Shown piece by piece: positions 25,763-34,447 of a stretch of DNA of 64,000 bases. The stretch lies in contig NZ_JAESIY010000015.1 of assembly GCF_016757215.1 (NCBI RefSeq), forward strand, positions 31,281-95,280, written 5' to 3'. The translations under genes and the position numbers were made by a program. Numbering within the stretch: position 1 is the stretch's first letter; each line of letters begins with the position of its first letter. The notes below the pieces were generated by a model. It was not told the origin of the DNA, searched no databases, and saw only the letters and a list, made by a program, of their open reading frames with translations. This stretch comes from Fulvivirga sediminis (GTDB lineage: Bacteria > Bacteroidota > Bacteroidia > Cytophagales > Cyclobacteriaceae).

Positions 25763-28525
25763 TTAACGTATAATAATTTTTTCGGTATAAGATTTATGGG
25801 AAGTGGTAACAGTAATAAAGTATAATCCGGCAGCTAAAGGCTCTTTTATTTCTATCTGCTCAAGGCCCTGCTGCACCTTCTGAACCATAAGCACCTTGCC
25901 TGAATAGTCTCTCAATGATATTTCCTTTTCCCCGACAGCATCTGAAAAACGTATATTTATGACACCTTCTGTAGGGTTAGGGTAGACTTTATAAACCAAA
26001 GCAGCTTCTTCTTCTACCCCTGTAGTCACTGGCAAAGACGCACCTATATAGTTAAGTCTAATCCAATTTACATTAAATAAAGAACTAATAGCCTTTAATC
26101 TGATATACTGAAAACCCTTCGGAAGATTAGCTACTGATCCATTTACAGTAATCCAGGTTTGCCATCCACCAGTCTTTTCGAATGATGTTTTGCTCACCTC
26201 ATTTTCCGCTCCTTCATCATCAAGAGTAAGTAAAGCCACTGTACCTCCCTCATCTTGCGAAGACACTCTGTACTCTACTTCATAATACCCTCCTTCTGCT
26301 ACATCTACTGCAAAGTCCAGATAATCACCTGCATCAGTATATGATAAATTAAGGCCTCCGCCTTCATCTTCAGCTTCTTCCCATTCAAACCCATTATTAA
26401 CAAAGTAATCTTCCACCTCTATTTTACCAGGAATAGATAAAGGCAAGCGATCATTATCCAGGAAAATATCTATTGCCAAATCTTTAATTGGAGCCAATAC
26501 AATACCTTCCGTTGTCTCCAAACTATTGCCATCGTATGATATCAAAATTTCATCTTCATAGTGAATTTCATCTTCCATATAAATATTTACCACCTGATGA
26601 GCCTGTTCATTGAGTTTCACCGACTCTATTGCAGCCGGCTGGCCATTAACAGTAGCTGTAAACCCATTTTTTTCAGGCATATCAACAAAGGATTGATTAA
26701 AAATGAGGCCTATTCTTTTTTTTTGATGAATCGCCTTTTTCTCCAAAACCTTTGGCTGCTCATTCACTTCAAATGGCCCCTCGAGTTGTAGGTAATTAAA
26801 GTTAAAATCACCTTCTTCTATTAGTAGCTTTATTTTCTGTTCTCCTTGGTTAAGATGAATACCTTCTACGGTGATGGTACTCCAAGCCTGATAGTCGCCA
26901 GTGTTAGGCATAGTTATTTGCTCTGATATTTTCACGTCATTAGCAAATAGAATTACCCTACCCAAGCCAGAAGGAGACGCCACTCTTAAAGAAATTTGAT
27001 AACTCCCCTCCTCTTCCACATCAATTGTATACTGTAACCATTCGTTTGGCTCGGTCCATCCTACGTTGTAGCCGTTGGTTAGCTCATCAGAACAGCCCTC
27101 TATATCAACACCATCATTTCTATACTGCCCGCCATTATTCCAACTGGCTCCACCGGAATTTCCTGAAGTATTGGTAGCATCATTATCAAAATAAGCATAA
27201 CCATTTTTGCCAAGATCATAATCTACAGCATATACAAGCAAGGGTTCATCAGAGGCAAGAACGTGACTTGTAAAAGGCTTAGTCTCATTGGTGTGAGGCT
27301 GTCTAATCAGCGCATCCACTACATCTTTTCTGTATTCACAATTTTCCAGCTTTGTGTTTTCAGCAAACTGCATTAGGCCTTGATAAGCCTCTTCTTGCGT
27401 AGGCTTTTCAGCTGATCCATTCCAGTAGTCAATTACATGTTGGTAGCCCTCACCTTTTTCAATTTTCAGAGGGTTATTCCCTCCTGTCTTTTTTAATGGC
27501 CACCATGACCACCCCATATCATTCTCCTCAAAGAGCTGAACAGCATTGGTAAACCAGGTATTAGAATTTTCACCTGTTTCACCTAACCAGATAGGCACAT
27601 TTCTTTCATTTCGCATGTTCAACATGCCTTGAATAGCCCCTACGTCATTAGCATTCCAGTACTTATGATAACTCACTACCATGTTATCATCCCATAACTC
27701 TGGCAAGCCAGCATAGTTGTTTCCCCAGCAGTTTCCTTCTATGATAACGATATGTTTTTGATCAACCTCCCTTATCGCCTCTGTAACCCTTTTTTGGAGG
27801 TCCCATAAATCAGTATTGGCAGACTCAGAGCAGCCGTTAGGATCTCCTTCATGATCCTGAAATCCCCAGTTAGGCTCATTAATAATGTCATAAGCAGCTA
27901 TCATAGGCTCATTAGCATACCTTTCAGCTAGCTTTCTCCATAAGGCCACCATCTTTTCCTTATTTGCCTCGCTTTCCCACAAGGAGGGTTTTGAGGGGTC
28001 ATAATCATTAATATCAGCATTTTCTCCTTGTCCGCCGGGGGTGGCATGCAGGTCTAAAATAAGGTACACGTTATGAGTTTTGCACCATTGCAGCAGGTTA
28101 TCAGTAAGCTCAAAACCTTTATCTAACCAGGTAATCTCACCTGCCTTTTCTTCCTGAATAGGCGGAGTAAAGAGGTTATAATGCATAGGCAGTCTTATCA
28201 TATTAAAACCCCATGAGCTAAGAGAATCTACATCAATTTCTTGCATGTGGTTTTCCAGCCAGGCATCATAAAATTCATCTTTTTTCTCTTCACCAATAAG
28301 CTCCGTAATCCTCTTTTGAAGCTCAAACTGAGGCCCACCAGTTTCTAGCATATAACCCTCCTGAAGCATCCATCCGCCCAGGCCCATTCCTCTCCACAAC
28401 ACCTCTTCTCCACTACCACTATCTATAATGCGCCCTTCATGCGCCTTTAAAAAGCCTTGAGCCCCGGCATCATAAAAAAAGAGCGTTGAAAGTATAGAAC
28501 AACATAGTATAATCTGTTTTTTCAT
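25763..28525 (-). CDS. Secreted GH5-type glucanase with two CBM6-like modules and a T9SS type A sorting domain
   Basis: This 920-residue enzyme (start at 28525, MKKQIILCC, preferred over a longer frame from 28561 because it gives a proper signal peptide) has a GH5-like barrel with acid/base Glu217 in DIINEPNWG and nucleophile Glu316 in IWLGETGEN. A CBM6-like module follows (about 436-581), then a short beta-sandwich (about 590-695), a second CBM6-like module (about 697-827) and a C-terminal type IX secretion domain (VYPNPTEGVINI to KIIIR). It is therefore exported to the cell surface or released. It is the likely first-attack endoglucanase of the locus. The beta-1,3 or mixed beta-glucan substrate is inferred from its neighbours. 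Confidence 0.9.
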   Translation of the reverse strand: MKKQIILCCSILSTLFFYDAGAQGFLKAHEGRIIDSGSGEEVLWRGMGLGGWMLQEGYMLETGGPQFELQKRITELIGEEKKDEFYDAWLENHMQEIDVDSLSSWGFNMIRLPMHYNLFTPPIQEEKAGEITWLDKGFELTDNLLQWCKTHNVYLILDLHATPGGQGENADINDYDPSKPSLWESEANKEKMVALWRKLAERYANEPMIAAYDIINEPNWGFQDHEGDPNGCSESANTDLWDLQKRVTEAIREVDQKHIVIIEGNCWGNNYAGLPELWDDNMVVSYHKYWNANDVGAIQGMLNMRNERNVPIWLGETGENSNTWFTNAVQLFEENDMGWSWWPLKKTGGNNPLKIEKGEGYQHVIDYWNGSAEKPTQEEAYQGLMQFAENTKLENCEYRKDVVDALIRQPHTNETKPFTSHVLASDEPLLVYAVDYDLGKNGYAYFDNDATNTSGNSGGASWNNGGQYRNDGVDIEGCSDELTNGYNVGWTEPNEWLQYTIDVEEEGSYQISLRVASPSGLGRVILFANDVKISEQITMPNTGDYQAWSTITVEGIHLNQGEQKIKLLIEEGDFNFNYLQLEGPFEVNEQPKVLEKKAIHQKKRIGLIFNQSFVDMPEKNGFTATVNGQPAAIESVKLNEQAHQVVNIYMEDEIHYEDEILISYDGNSLETTEGIVLAPIKDLAIDIFLDNDRLPLSIPGKIEVEDYFVNNGFEWEEAEDEGGGLNLSYTDAGDYLDFAVDVAEGGYYEVEYRVSSQDEGGTVALLTLDDEGAENEVSKTSFEKTGGWQTWITVNGSVANLPKGFQYIRLKAISSLFNVNWIRLNYIGASLPVTTGVEEEAALVYKVYPNPTEGVINIRFSDAVGEKEISLRDYSGKVLMVQKVQQGLEQIEIKEPLAAGLYFITVTTSHKSYTEKIIIR

Positions 28526-28544
28526 AATATATCCATGAGTGTTA

Positions 28545-28574
28545 TAAAACAGCCTGATCAAAATTGATCAGGCT
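28545..28574 (-). terminator. Hairpin inside the glycan locus, between the surface lipoprotein and GH5 genes
   Basis: A near-perfect inverted repeat (11-bp arms, AGCCTGATCAA with its complement, at 28551-28574) is followed on the minus strand by a weak T run. It can act as a partial terminator or an mRNA-stabilising stem that sets the ratio of transport to enzyme genes. Confidence 0.65.
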
Positions 28575-28594
28575 GATTAGTTTTGATGACTTAA

Positions 28595-29458
28595 TTATCG
28601 TGTACCTCTAAATTCAACTTCATCAATAGAAATACCTCCTTCACCCATAGAAGCTCCTCCTGTTCTAATGACCAAGTACTTGGTACCCCCAGTCTCAAAT
28701 TCTATTTCTCCTTTTTTCCCTATTAAAGATCCTGAACACCCTATGACTGCGAGATTACCACTGAAAGGGCTGTTTCCGCAGTTGCTCCATGTATTTAACC
28801 CCATGAGATTTCCTCCATCTTTGTATTCAACTCCTTCCTCAGGCTCAACATCTCCCATGTACACTTCTAACCATACATCAGTAGCGCCCTTTCCTGACAA
28901 GTAAACTGAAAGGTTATAAGTTTTATTGGCTTCTACTTCAATAGGTTGATAAATACCTGCATGACCTTGACCACCCCCTGAAGCCACCATATGGCCTTCT
29001 TTCAGGCTAAAATCAACTTTTTTATCCGAGCTGATGAAAAATTTCGTCCAATAATCAAAGGCATCTTTATCCATCTTAGCCCCTTTTACTAAGTTACCTG
29101 CAGCAGGGTCTGCTGTTAGCACTTCAATCGTTTTAATATCAGAGATATCTCTGCCTCCTGCTGAAACAGCCATTACGGATATTTCATACATCTCTTTATC
29201 TGGCAAAAATAGAGTATCTACTTTCTCTCCCTTTTCAAACCCTTTTCCTATGTTCCAGTAAGTGATAAACGAATTGGGTGTTGTATCCTCTACCTTAAAG
29301 AAGTTGGGTTCACCTGGAATTGGGCTAACGGTGAAACTAGCCTCTTCAGGTTGGCCGAGAGACAGGCTGTCATCTTCTGGTGTACAGGAGCACACCATTA
29401 TAGCTGCAGTTCCTAATAGAACTGCAGTATTATATTTTAAGAACTTTGAAATTTTCAT
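28595..29458 (-). CDS. Surface glycan-binding lipoprotein of the SusCD locus
   Basis: The 287-residue product has a lipoprotein signal (MVCSC, Cys25), then a PKD/fibronectin-like domain (about 35-115) and a C-terminal jelly-roll resembling a carbohydrate-binding module (GIYQPIEVEANKTYNLSVYLSG...TKYLVIRTGG...SIDEVEF). This layout is that of the SusE/F-position surface glycan-binding proteins. It lies 10 bases after susD and before the secreted GH5. It probably captures the glucan at the cell surface. Confidence 0.85.
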   Translation of the reverse strand: MKISKFLKYNTAVLLGTAAIMVCSCTPEDDSLSLGQPEEASFTVSPIPGEPNFFKVEDTTPNSFITYWNIGKGFEKGEKVDTLFLPDKEMYEISVMAVSAGGRDISDIKTIEVLTADPAAGNLVKGAKMDKDAFDYWTKFFISSDKKVDFSLKEGHMVASGGGQGHAGIYQPIEVEANKTYNLSVYLSGKGATDVWLEVYMGDVEPEEGVEYKDGGNLMGLNTWSNCGNSPFSGNLAVIGCSGSLIGKKGEIEFETGGTKYLVIRTGGASMGEGGISIDEVEFRGTR

Positions 29459-29468
29459 AGAACAAAAT

Positions 29469-31013
29469 TTAGTAGTTAGGATCTTGTTTGATTTTTGTAT
29501 TGTTAAGCTCTAATAATGGAATTGGTAAAAACTCATTCTTACCTGCCACAAATCCAAAGTCTGCAAGGGCTGAAGCAGCTCTTCCATTTCTGATAAGATC
29601 AAACCATCTTTTGCCTTCACCGGCTAACTCTACTCTTCTTTCATGTAAAATATTATCTATGTTTACTGGTATAGAAGCTAAACCTACACGAGCACGTACG
29701 GCATCAAGTAACAATTGTGCACGAGATTGATTGTCTAAATTTCCGCTTACAATAGCTTCTGCCTCTAAAAGGTAGGTGTCAGCCAAACGCAATTCATAGG
29801 TGTTTTGAGGGAAATTAAGCTCATAGTTTCCGCCACCAGTTGACTTATCTTCTTTAAGCCCGGCAAATTTCTTTAGGAAGTAGCCGGTATTATCGTAACC
29901 TTTTGAATAGTTAACTACACCTGCTTCAGCCAAGCTATCTACATTAGAAATTGAATATTTATAGCGAGGATCATAGTTTCCGTTTTGTACAAAAGCACTA
30001 GCCAAACTCTCTGTAACAGGATTAAAACTATACCCTGAAATAAAGTCAGGAGCTCCTGCTGACTCATCTATCACAGAATAGTCTCTGGGGCCCACCAAGA
30101 TATTCATCACATTACCTTCAGTACAGGCAATACAATCCCAGACGCCGTTAGAAGTATTGGTGTGTCCTATTTCAAAGATTGACTCGCTATTATATTCGTT
30201 TCCAACTACAAATAGATCTCCGAAATTCTCGAGCAATTCATACCCTCCTTCTTCACTCTTTCCTCCTGGAACTGTTCCATTTACAATGGCAAATTGTTCT
30301 GCCGCTAGAGCAAATTTCTTTTGATTTAAATATACTTGCCCTAAAATGGCCCTGGCCGCGCCCTTAGTCATTCTTCCTCCTTCTGTACTTACAGGAACGG
30401 TAGCCGGTAGCTTATCAATAGCCGCAGTTAAATCCTCTTCAATAAATGAGTATATAGACTCTCTTGAAACCTGTTCCACATCGTTTACATCTTCAAAATT
30501 GATAGGCTGATCAAACTTGGGAATACTTCTAAAAAACCTGATCAGATCAAAGTAGAAGTAAGCTCTCAAAGCCTGTGCTTCAGCTGCAAATCTCACCTTC
30601 TTTTCTTCACTCATAGGTACTCCAGGCAACTTACTAAGCAATATATTGGCTCTGTACACTCCTTGAAAACCTTTAGACCATAAATCTTCTTGAGGACCCG
30701 TGGCAGGAGTTAATTTGCTATAATCATTCCATGCTTGAAATGCTGCAATATCGCCTGAGCTACCACCACCCGCATAGTGATCATCTGAAGCAGAATTAAG
30801 AGCAGGAAGCTTATCTATATAACCACTTGAAACGAAACCTACTATATCATATACAGCCACTAGAGCTGCATAAGCCTCAGATTCGCTAGAATAGTAGAAA
30901 GCTTCTGTTGACTTTCCTGTTGGTTCTACTTCAAGAAAATCATCTGAACAGCCACTCACTATGATTAGAATAGCTGTAAAAAATGGGATTAATTTATTTG
31001 TATAACTTTTCAT
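29469..31013 (-). CDS. susD: RagB/SusD family outer-membrane nutrient-binding lipoprotein
   Basis: SusD forms the lid of the SusC transporter and binds oligosaccharide. The 514-residue protein has a lipobox at Cys22 (IIVSGC), the TPR-like SusD_N region (EAYAALVAVYDIVGF...RAYFYFDLIRFFRSIPKF) and the C-terminal ERRVELAGEGKRWFDLIRNGRA motif. It lies 23 bases after susC. Confidence 0.96.
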   Translation of the reverse strand: MKSYTNKLIPFFTAILIIVSGCSDDFLEVEPTGKSTEAFYYSSESEAYAALVAVYDIVGFVSSGYIDKLPALNSASDDHYAGGGSSGDIAAFQAWNDYSKLTPATGPQEDLWSKGFQGVYRANILLSKLPGVPMSEEKKVRFAAEAQALRAYFYFDLIRFFRSIPKFDQPINFEDVNDVEQVSRESIYSFIEEDLTAAIDKLPATVPVSTEGGRMTKGAARAILGQVYLNQKKFALAAEQFAIVNGTVPGGKSEEGGYELLENFGDLFVVGNEYNSESIFEIGHTNTSNGVWDCIACTEGNVMNILVGPRDYSVIDESAGAPDFISGYSFNPVTESLASAFVQNGNYDPRYKYSISNVDSLAEAGVVNYSKGYDNTGYFLKKFAGLKEDKSTGGGNYELNFPQNTYELRLADTYLLEAEAIVSGNLDNQSRAQLLLDAVRARVGLASIPVNIDNILHERRVELAGEGKRWFDLIRNGRAASALADFGFVAGKNEFLPIPLLELNNTKIKQDPNY

Positions 31014-31036
31014 ATCTTTCTATTCAATGATTTTAA

Positions 31037-34000
31037 TTAAAAGCCTACACTAAGACCAACCATAAAAGATCTGGCTTGTGGGTAAACTCCTCTGTCAATA
31101 CTCATTACACCACCACCTATCTCAGGGTCATAACCAGAATATTTGGTGAACGTAAATAGATTTTCTGCCATAATATATACTCTGGCATTAGTCATACCTG
31201 CTTTTGAAATAAGAGCTGAAGGCAAGCTATAACCTAGTTGCATGGTTTTAATTCTGAAATAATCACCTTTCTCCAGGTAAAAGTCTGATGGGTTAGTGAA
31301 ATTACGATTAGGATCTTCATCTACTAATCTTGGATAATCGTTTGACGTTCCTTCTCCTGTCCACCTTCCCAAAGCACTAGTTTGGTAATTCGCTTTAATA
31401 ATATCTAACCTTCTCAGTCCCTGGAAAATTTCGTTGCCTGCAACTCCTTGCCCGAAAACCATGAAGTCAAAGTTTTTATACTCAAGACTTAATGTAAGAC
31501 CATAAGACCAATCAGGTATTGGGCTACCTATAAAGTCTCTATCCTTTTCATTGATCTCTCCGTTGCCATCTCTATCTTGCCATTTAAAGTCACCAGGCTT
31601 AGCATTGGGTTGGATAAGCTTTCCTTCTTCGTTACGATAATTATCAATCTCTTCTTGATTTTGAAAAATACCTAGAGTCTTGAAGCCGTAAAACGAATTA
31701 ACAGGTTGGCCTACAGCTGTTCTGGTTATAGGATAGCTACTTGATTGAAAAGTTTCTCCGCCATCAAGATAGGCTACACCATCATTCAGATAAGTTACTT
31801 TGTTCTTTAGGTAAGATACATTTCCATTAACAGATAGATTAAATTCACCTAACTGTTTTCTATATCCTAGTTCTAACTCTAAGCCCATATTTTCCATATC
31901 AGCCGCATTTTTAGCTGTATTACCTACAGTTCCATAATAGGCTGGTATTCTAGGATATTGAAGAATTCCTGTAGTTACTTTTTTATACCAATCAAATGTT
32001 ACAGTTAAGTCTTGCAGCACGGTGGCCTCAAAACCAATGTTGGCCTGAGAAGTTTCTTCCCATTTCAAATTTCTATTTGGAGGCGCATCAGGACTCCAAC
32101 CATTACTATATGCTCCAGAATTTCCGAAAGTATAATTTCTTCCTGGGCTAATGGTTAACAGGTAAGCAAAATCTCCAATATTGTCATTACCTACTATTCC
32201 GTAACTACCTCTGATTTTAAGGAAATTAACAATATCATTTTCAGGCCAGAAATCCTCTTCTGAGGTTACCCACCCTATTGAACCCGACGGGAAGTATCCA
32301 TATTTATTCTTATCACTGAATCTTGAAGATCCATCTCTTCTTACAGTAGCAGTGAACAAGTACTTTTCTTTAAAACTATAGTTCACTCTACCAAAAATAG
32401 AACTTACAGCATGCGGTATATTTTCATACCCCCCAGGAGCTGTAGATCTTACTGGCACATCAAAATTCAATGAGGCATCATCAAAGTTATCTACAGGAAT
32501 ATTGAATACCGTAAGGTTAACTCCTTTAGACCTGTTATCCATATAAGCACCTTGTCCTAACAACACTGTGAACTTATGATCATTGATGCTTTTGCTATAA
32601 GAAACTGTGTTTTCTAAGTTCCAATCTAATTTTCTATTTGTACCCCTGTTAAATGAAGTTTGGCTAGTATTAGTAGAGGAATTAAGGAAATAGATGGGTG
32701 TAAAAGACTCATCTCCCCAAAAAGACAGTTTAGCGCCTAAAGTGGATCTTAATATTAATCCTTCAATTGGCTCTGCTTGGGCGAAAACATTACCTACAAT
32801 GTTATCAGACCATCCATAATTACCCAACCGGGTCTGCATGTAAGCTACAGGGTTAGTCATTTCTTGCCCTACCTCTGAAGAAATGCCATAAGGATAACCA
32901 TTAGCATCTCTAACCACTCCAGGGTTAGTATATGGAGCAGTATTCATTAATGAATCATCTTTAACCACAACCGGAGTCAAAGGATCCAAATTAATCGCTG
33001 AACTTAATGGCCCGCCAAATTCACTATTTGTATTACCTAAACCGATGCTTTTCTCTCTAGAGTAACCCAAATTTTGACCGACTTTTAGCCATTTAGCCAC
33101 ATTGTGAGTAGAGTTTAGTCTAATATTATATCTTTCATATTCAGAAATATCTGAGACCACAATTCCCTCTTGATTTAAATAACCAAAAGACAGGTAAAAT
33201 GTAGAAACATCATTACCTCCACTAAGGCTCACCTCATGATTTTGCCTTTTAGCATGATTGTTAAAAATGGCATCCTGCCAGTCTGTACCTTTACCAAATT
33301 CGGAAGGATTATCATAGACTATCCCTTTTCCTGCTGCTAAAGAAGCCTCATTTCTTAAAGTAGCATATTCTGTAGCATTTAATAAATCAAGTTTTCTCGC
33401 CGGCGCTGAAGTACCATAGTAACCACTATAGTTAACTTTCAAACCTCCCTTTTTTCCTTTCTTTGTGGTTACAAGTACCACACCTGCCGCAGCCCTTGCT
33501 CCATATATAGCCTGTGAAGCCGCATCTTTTAATACCTCGATAGATTCAATGTCCGATTGATTAAGATAACCAATGCCACCGTTGTCTACTACCACCCCAT
33601 CAACAACCCATAAAGGATCATTATTATTTAATGAGGTAATCCCTCGAACACGAATGGTAGCGGCTGATCCTGGCTGGCCAGAATTAGCTGCGATGGTTAA
33701 ACCAGAAGTTCTACCCTGTAAAGCCTGCCCTACGTTATTAATAGGTAAAGACTCCAAATCTTCTGCTCCTACGCTCGTTATCGCGCCTGTTACTTCTTTC
33801 TTTTTCTGAACACCGTATCCAACCACCACTACTTCATCCAGGGTTTCCACGTCTTGGCCTAAGGAAATGTTAAAAGTAGTTTGATTGCCTACCGGCACCT
33901 CTTGGCTCATATAACCAATAAAAGAAAAAATCAATATTTGATCCGAGGCAGCTTCTAAGGTGAAAGAGCCATCGATATCAGTAACCGTACCTTTAGAGGT

Positions 34001-34138
34001 ACCCTTTATAAGCACATTCACACCGGGTATTGGCTGTGCCGTCTCTTCGTCCATCACTGTACCCGTGATGGTTGACTGCCCAAAAGCCCATTGCGTCAGC
34101 ACCAAAAAACTGATCAATAAGTAGCATTTTATTTTCAT
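31037..34138 (-). CDS. susC: SusC/RagA family TonB-dependent outer-membrane transporter
   Basis: The 1033-residue protein has a signal peptide, a carboxypeptidase-regulatory-like domain (about 23-95, STITGTVMDEETAQPIPGVNV), a TonB-box-like LDEVVVVGYG, the plug domain (SLPINNVGQALQGRTSGLTI...WVVDGVVV) and a long barrel ending in an aromatic residue (VGLSVGF). It imports glycan fragments across the outer membrane with SusD. It is the first gene of the locus, divergent from a regulator across 309 bases. Confidence 0.97.
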   Translation of the reverse strand: MKIKCYLLISFLVLTQWAFGQSTITGTVMDEETAQPIPGVNVLIKGTSKGTVTDIDGSFTLEAASDQILIFSFIGYMSQEVPVGNQTTFNISLGQDVETLDEVVVVGYGVQKKKEVTGAITSVGAEDLESLPINNVGQALQGRTSGLTIAANSGQPGSAATIRVRGITSLNNNDPLWVVDGVVVDNGGIGYLNQSDIESIEVLKDAASQAIYGARAAAGVVLVTTKKGKKGGLKVNYSGYYGTSAPARKLDLLNATEYATLRNEASLAAGKGIVYDNPSEFGKGTDWQDAIFNNHAKRQNHEVSLSGGNDVSTFYLSFGYLNQEGIVVSDISEYERYNIRLNSTHNVAKWLKVGQNLGYSREKSIGLGNTNSEFGGPLSSAINLDPLTPVVVKDDSLMNTAPYTNPGVVRDANGYPYGISSEVGQEMTNPVAYMQTRLGNYGWSDNIVGNVFAQAEPIEGLILRSTLGAKLSFWGDESFTPIYFLNSSTNTSQTSFNRGTNRKLDWNLENTVSYSKSINDHKFTVLLGQGAYMDNRSKGVNLTVFNIPVDNFDDASLNFDVPVRSTAPGGYENIPHAVSSIFGRVNYSFKEKYLFTATVRRDGSSRFSDKNKYGYFPSGSIGWVTSEEDFWPENDIVNFLKIRGSYGIVGNDNIGDFAYLLTISPGRNYTFGNSGAYSNGWSPDAPPNRNLKWEETSQANIGFEATVLQDLTVTFDWYKKVTTGILQYPRIPAYYGTVGNTAKNAADMENMGLELELGYRKQLGEFNLSVNGNVSYLKNKVTYLNDGVAYLDGGETFQSSSYPITRTAVGQPVNSFYGFKTLGIFQNQEEIDNYRNEEGKLIQPNAKPGDFKWQDRDGNGEINEKDRDFIGSPIPDWSYGLTLSLEYKNFDFMVFGQGVAGNEIFQGLRRLDIIKANYQTSALGRWTGEGTSNDYPRLVDEDPNRNFTNPSDFYLEKGDYFRIKTMQLGYSLPSALISKAGMTNARVYIMAENLFTFTKYSGYDPEIGGGVMSIDRGVYPQARSFMVGLSVGF

Positions 34139-34447
34139 ACAAAATAAGGGTTAATATTTAATTAATTGGATTTCATTTCGCAATCGTTTTCACTCATGAA
34201 AATTGAAATGATTCTGCAATATATCCCTACTGATAATTAGCTCAAAAATTAGCACTACACTTCAATTACACCACCAAAAAATGTCACCTCGTCAACAACA
34301 CTTCACAACAATTTATATTACTGAATATCAGTTGTTTAACTATACGTTTTTCTAAGAAAAATCAGACAATTTTAATCAATAGAAATACATATTTGATAAT
34401 TATCAGTAATTTAGCTGCAATCGTTTGATAATTACTTCACAAAGCAC
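34139..34447. promoter_or_regulatory. Divergent control region between susC and its regulator, with short direct repeats
   Basis: This 309-base region must hold the promoters of both divergent genes. GCAATCGTTT occurs twice (34180-34189 and 34417-34426). TGATAATTA occurs at 34231-34239 and inside TTTGATAATTA copies at 34392-34402 and 34424-34434; the 34394-34405 copy is part of the palindrome TGATAATTATCA. One copy of each motif lies on either flank of the region, as expected for sites bound by a regulator acting on both promoters. No protein is shown to bind them. Confidence 0.5.
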
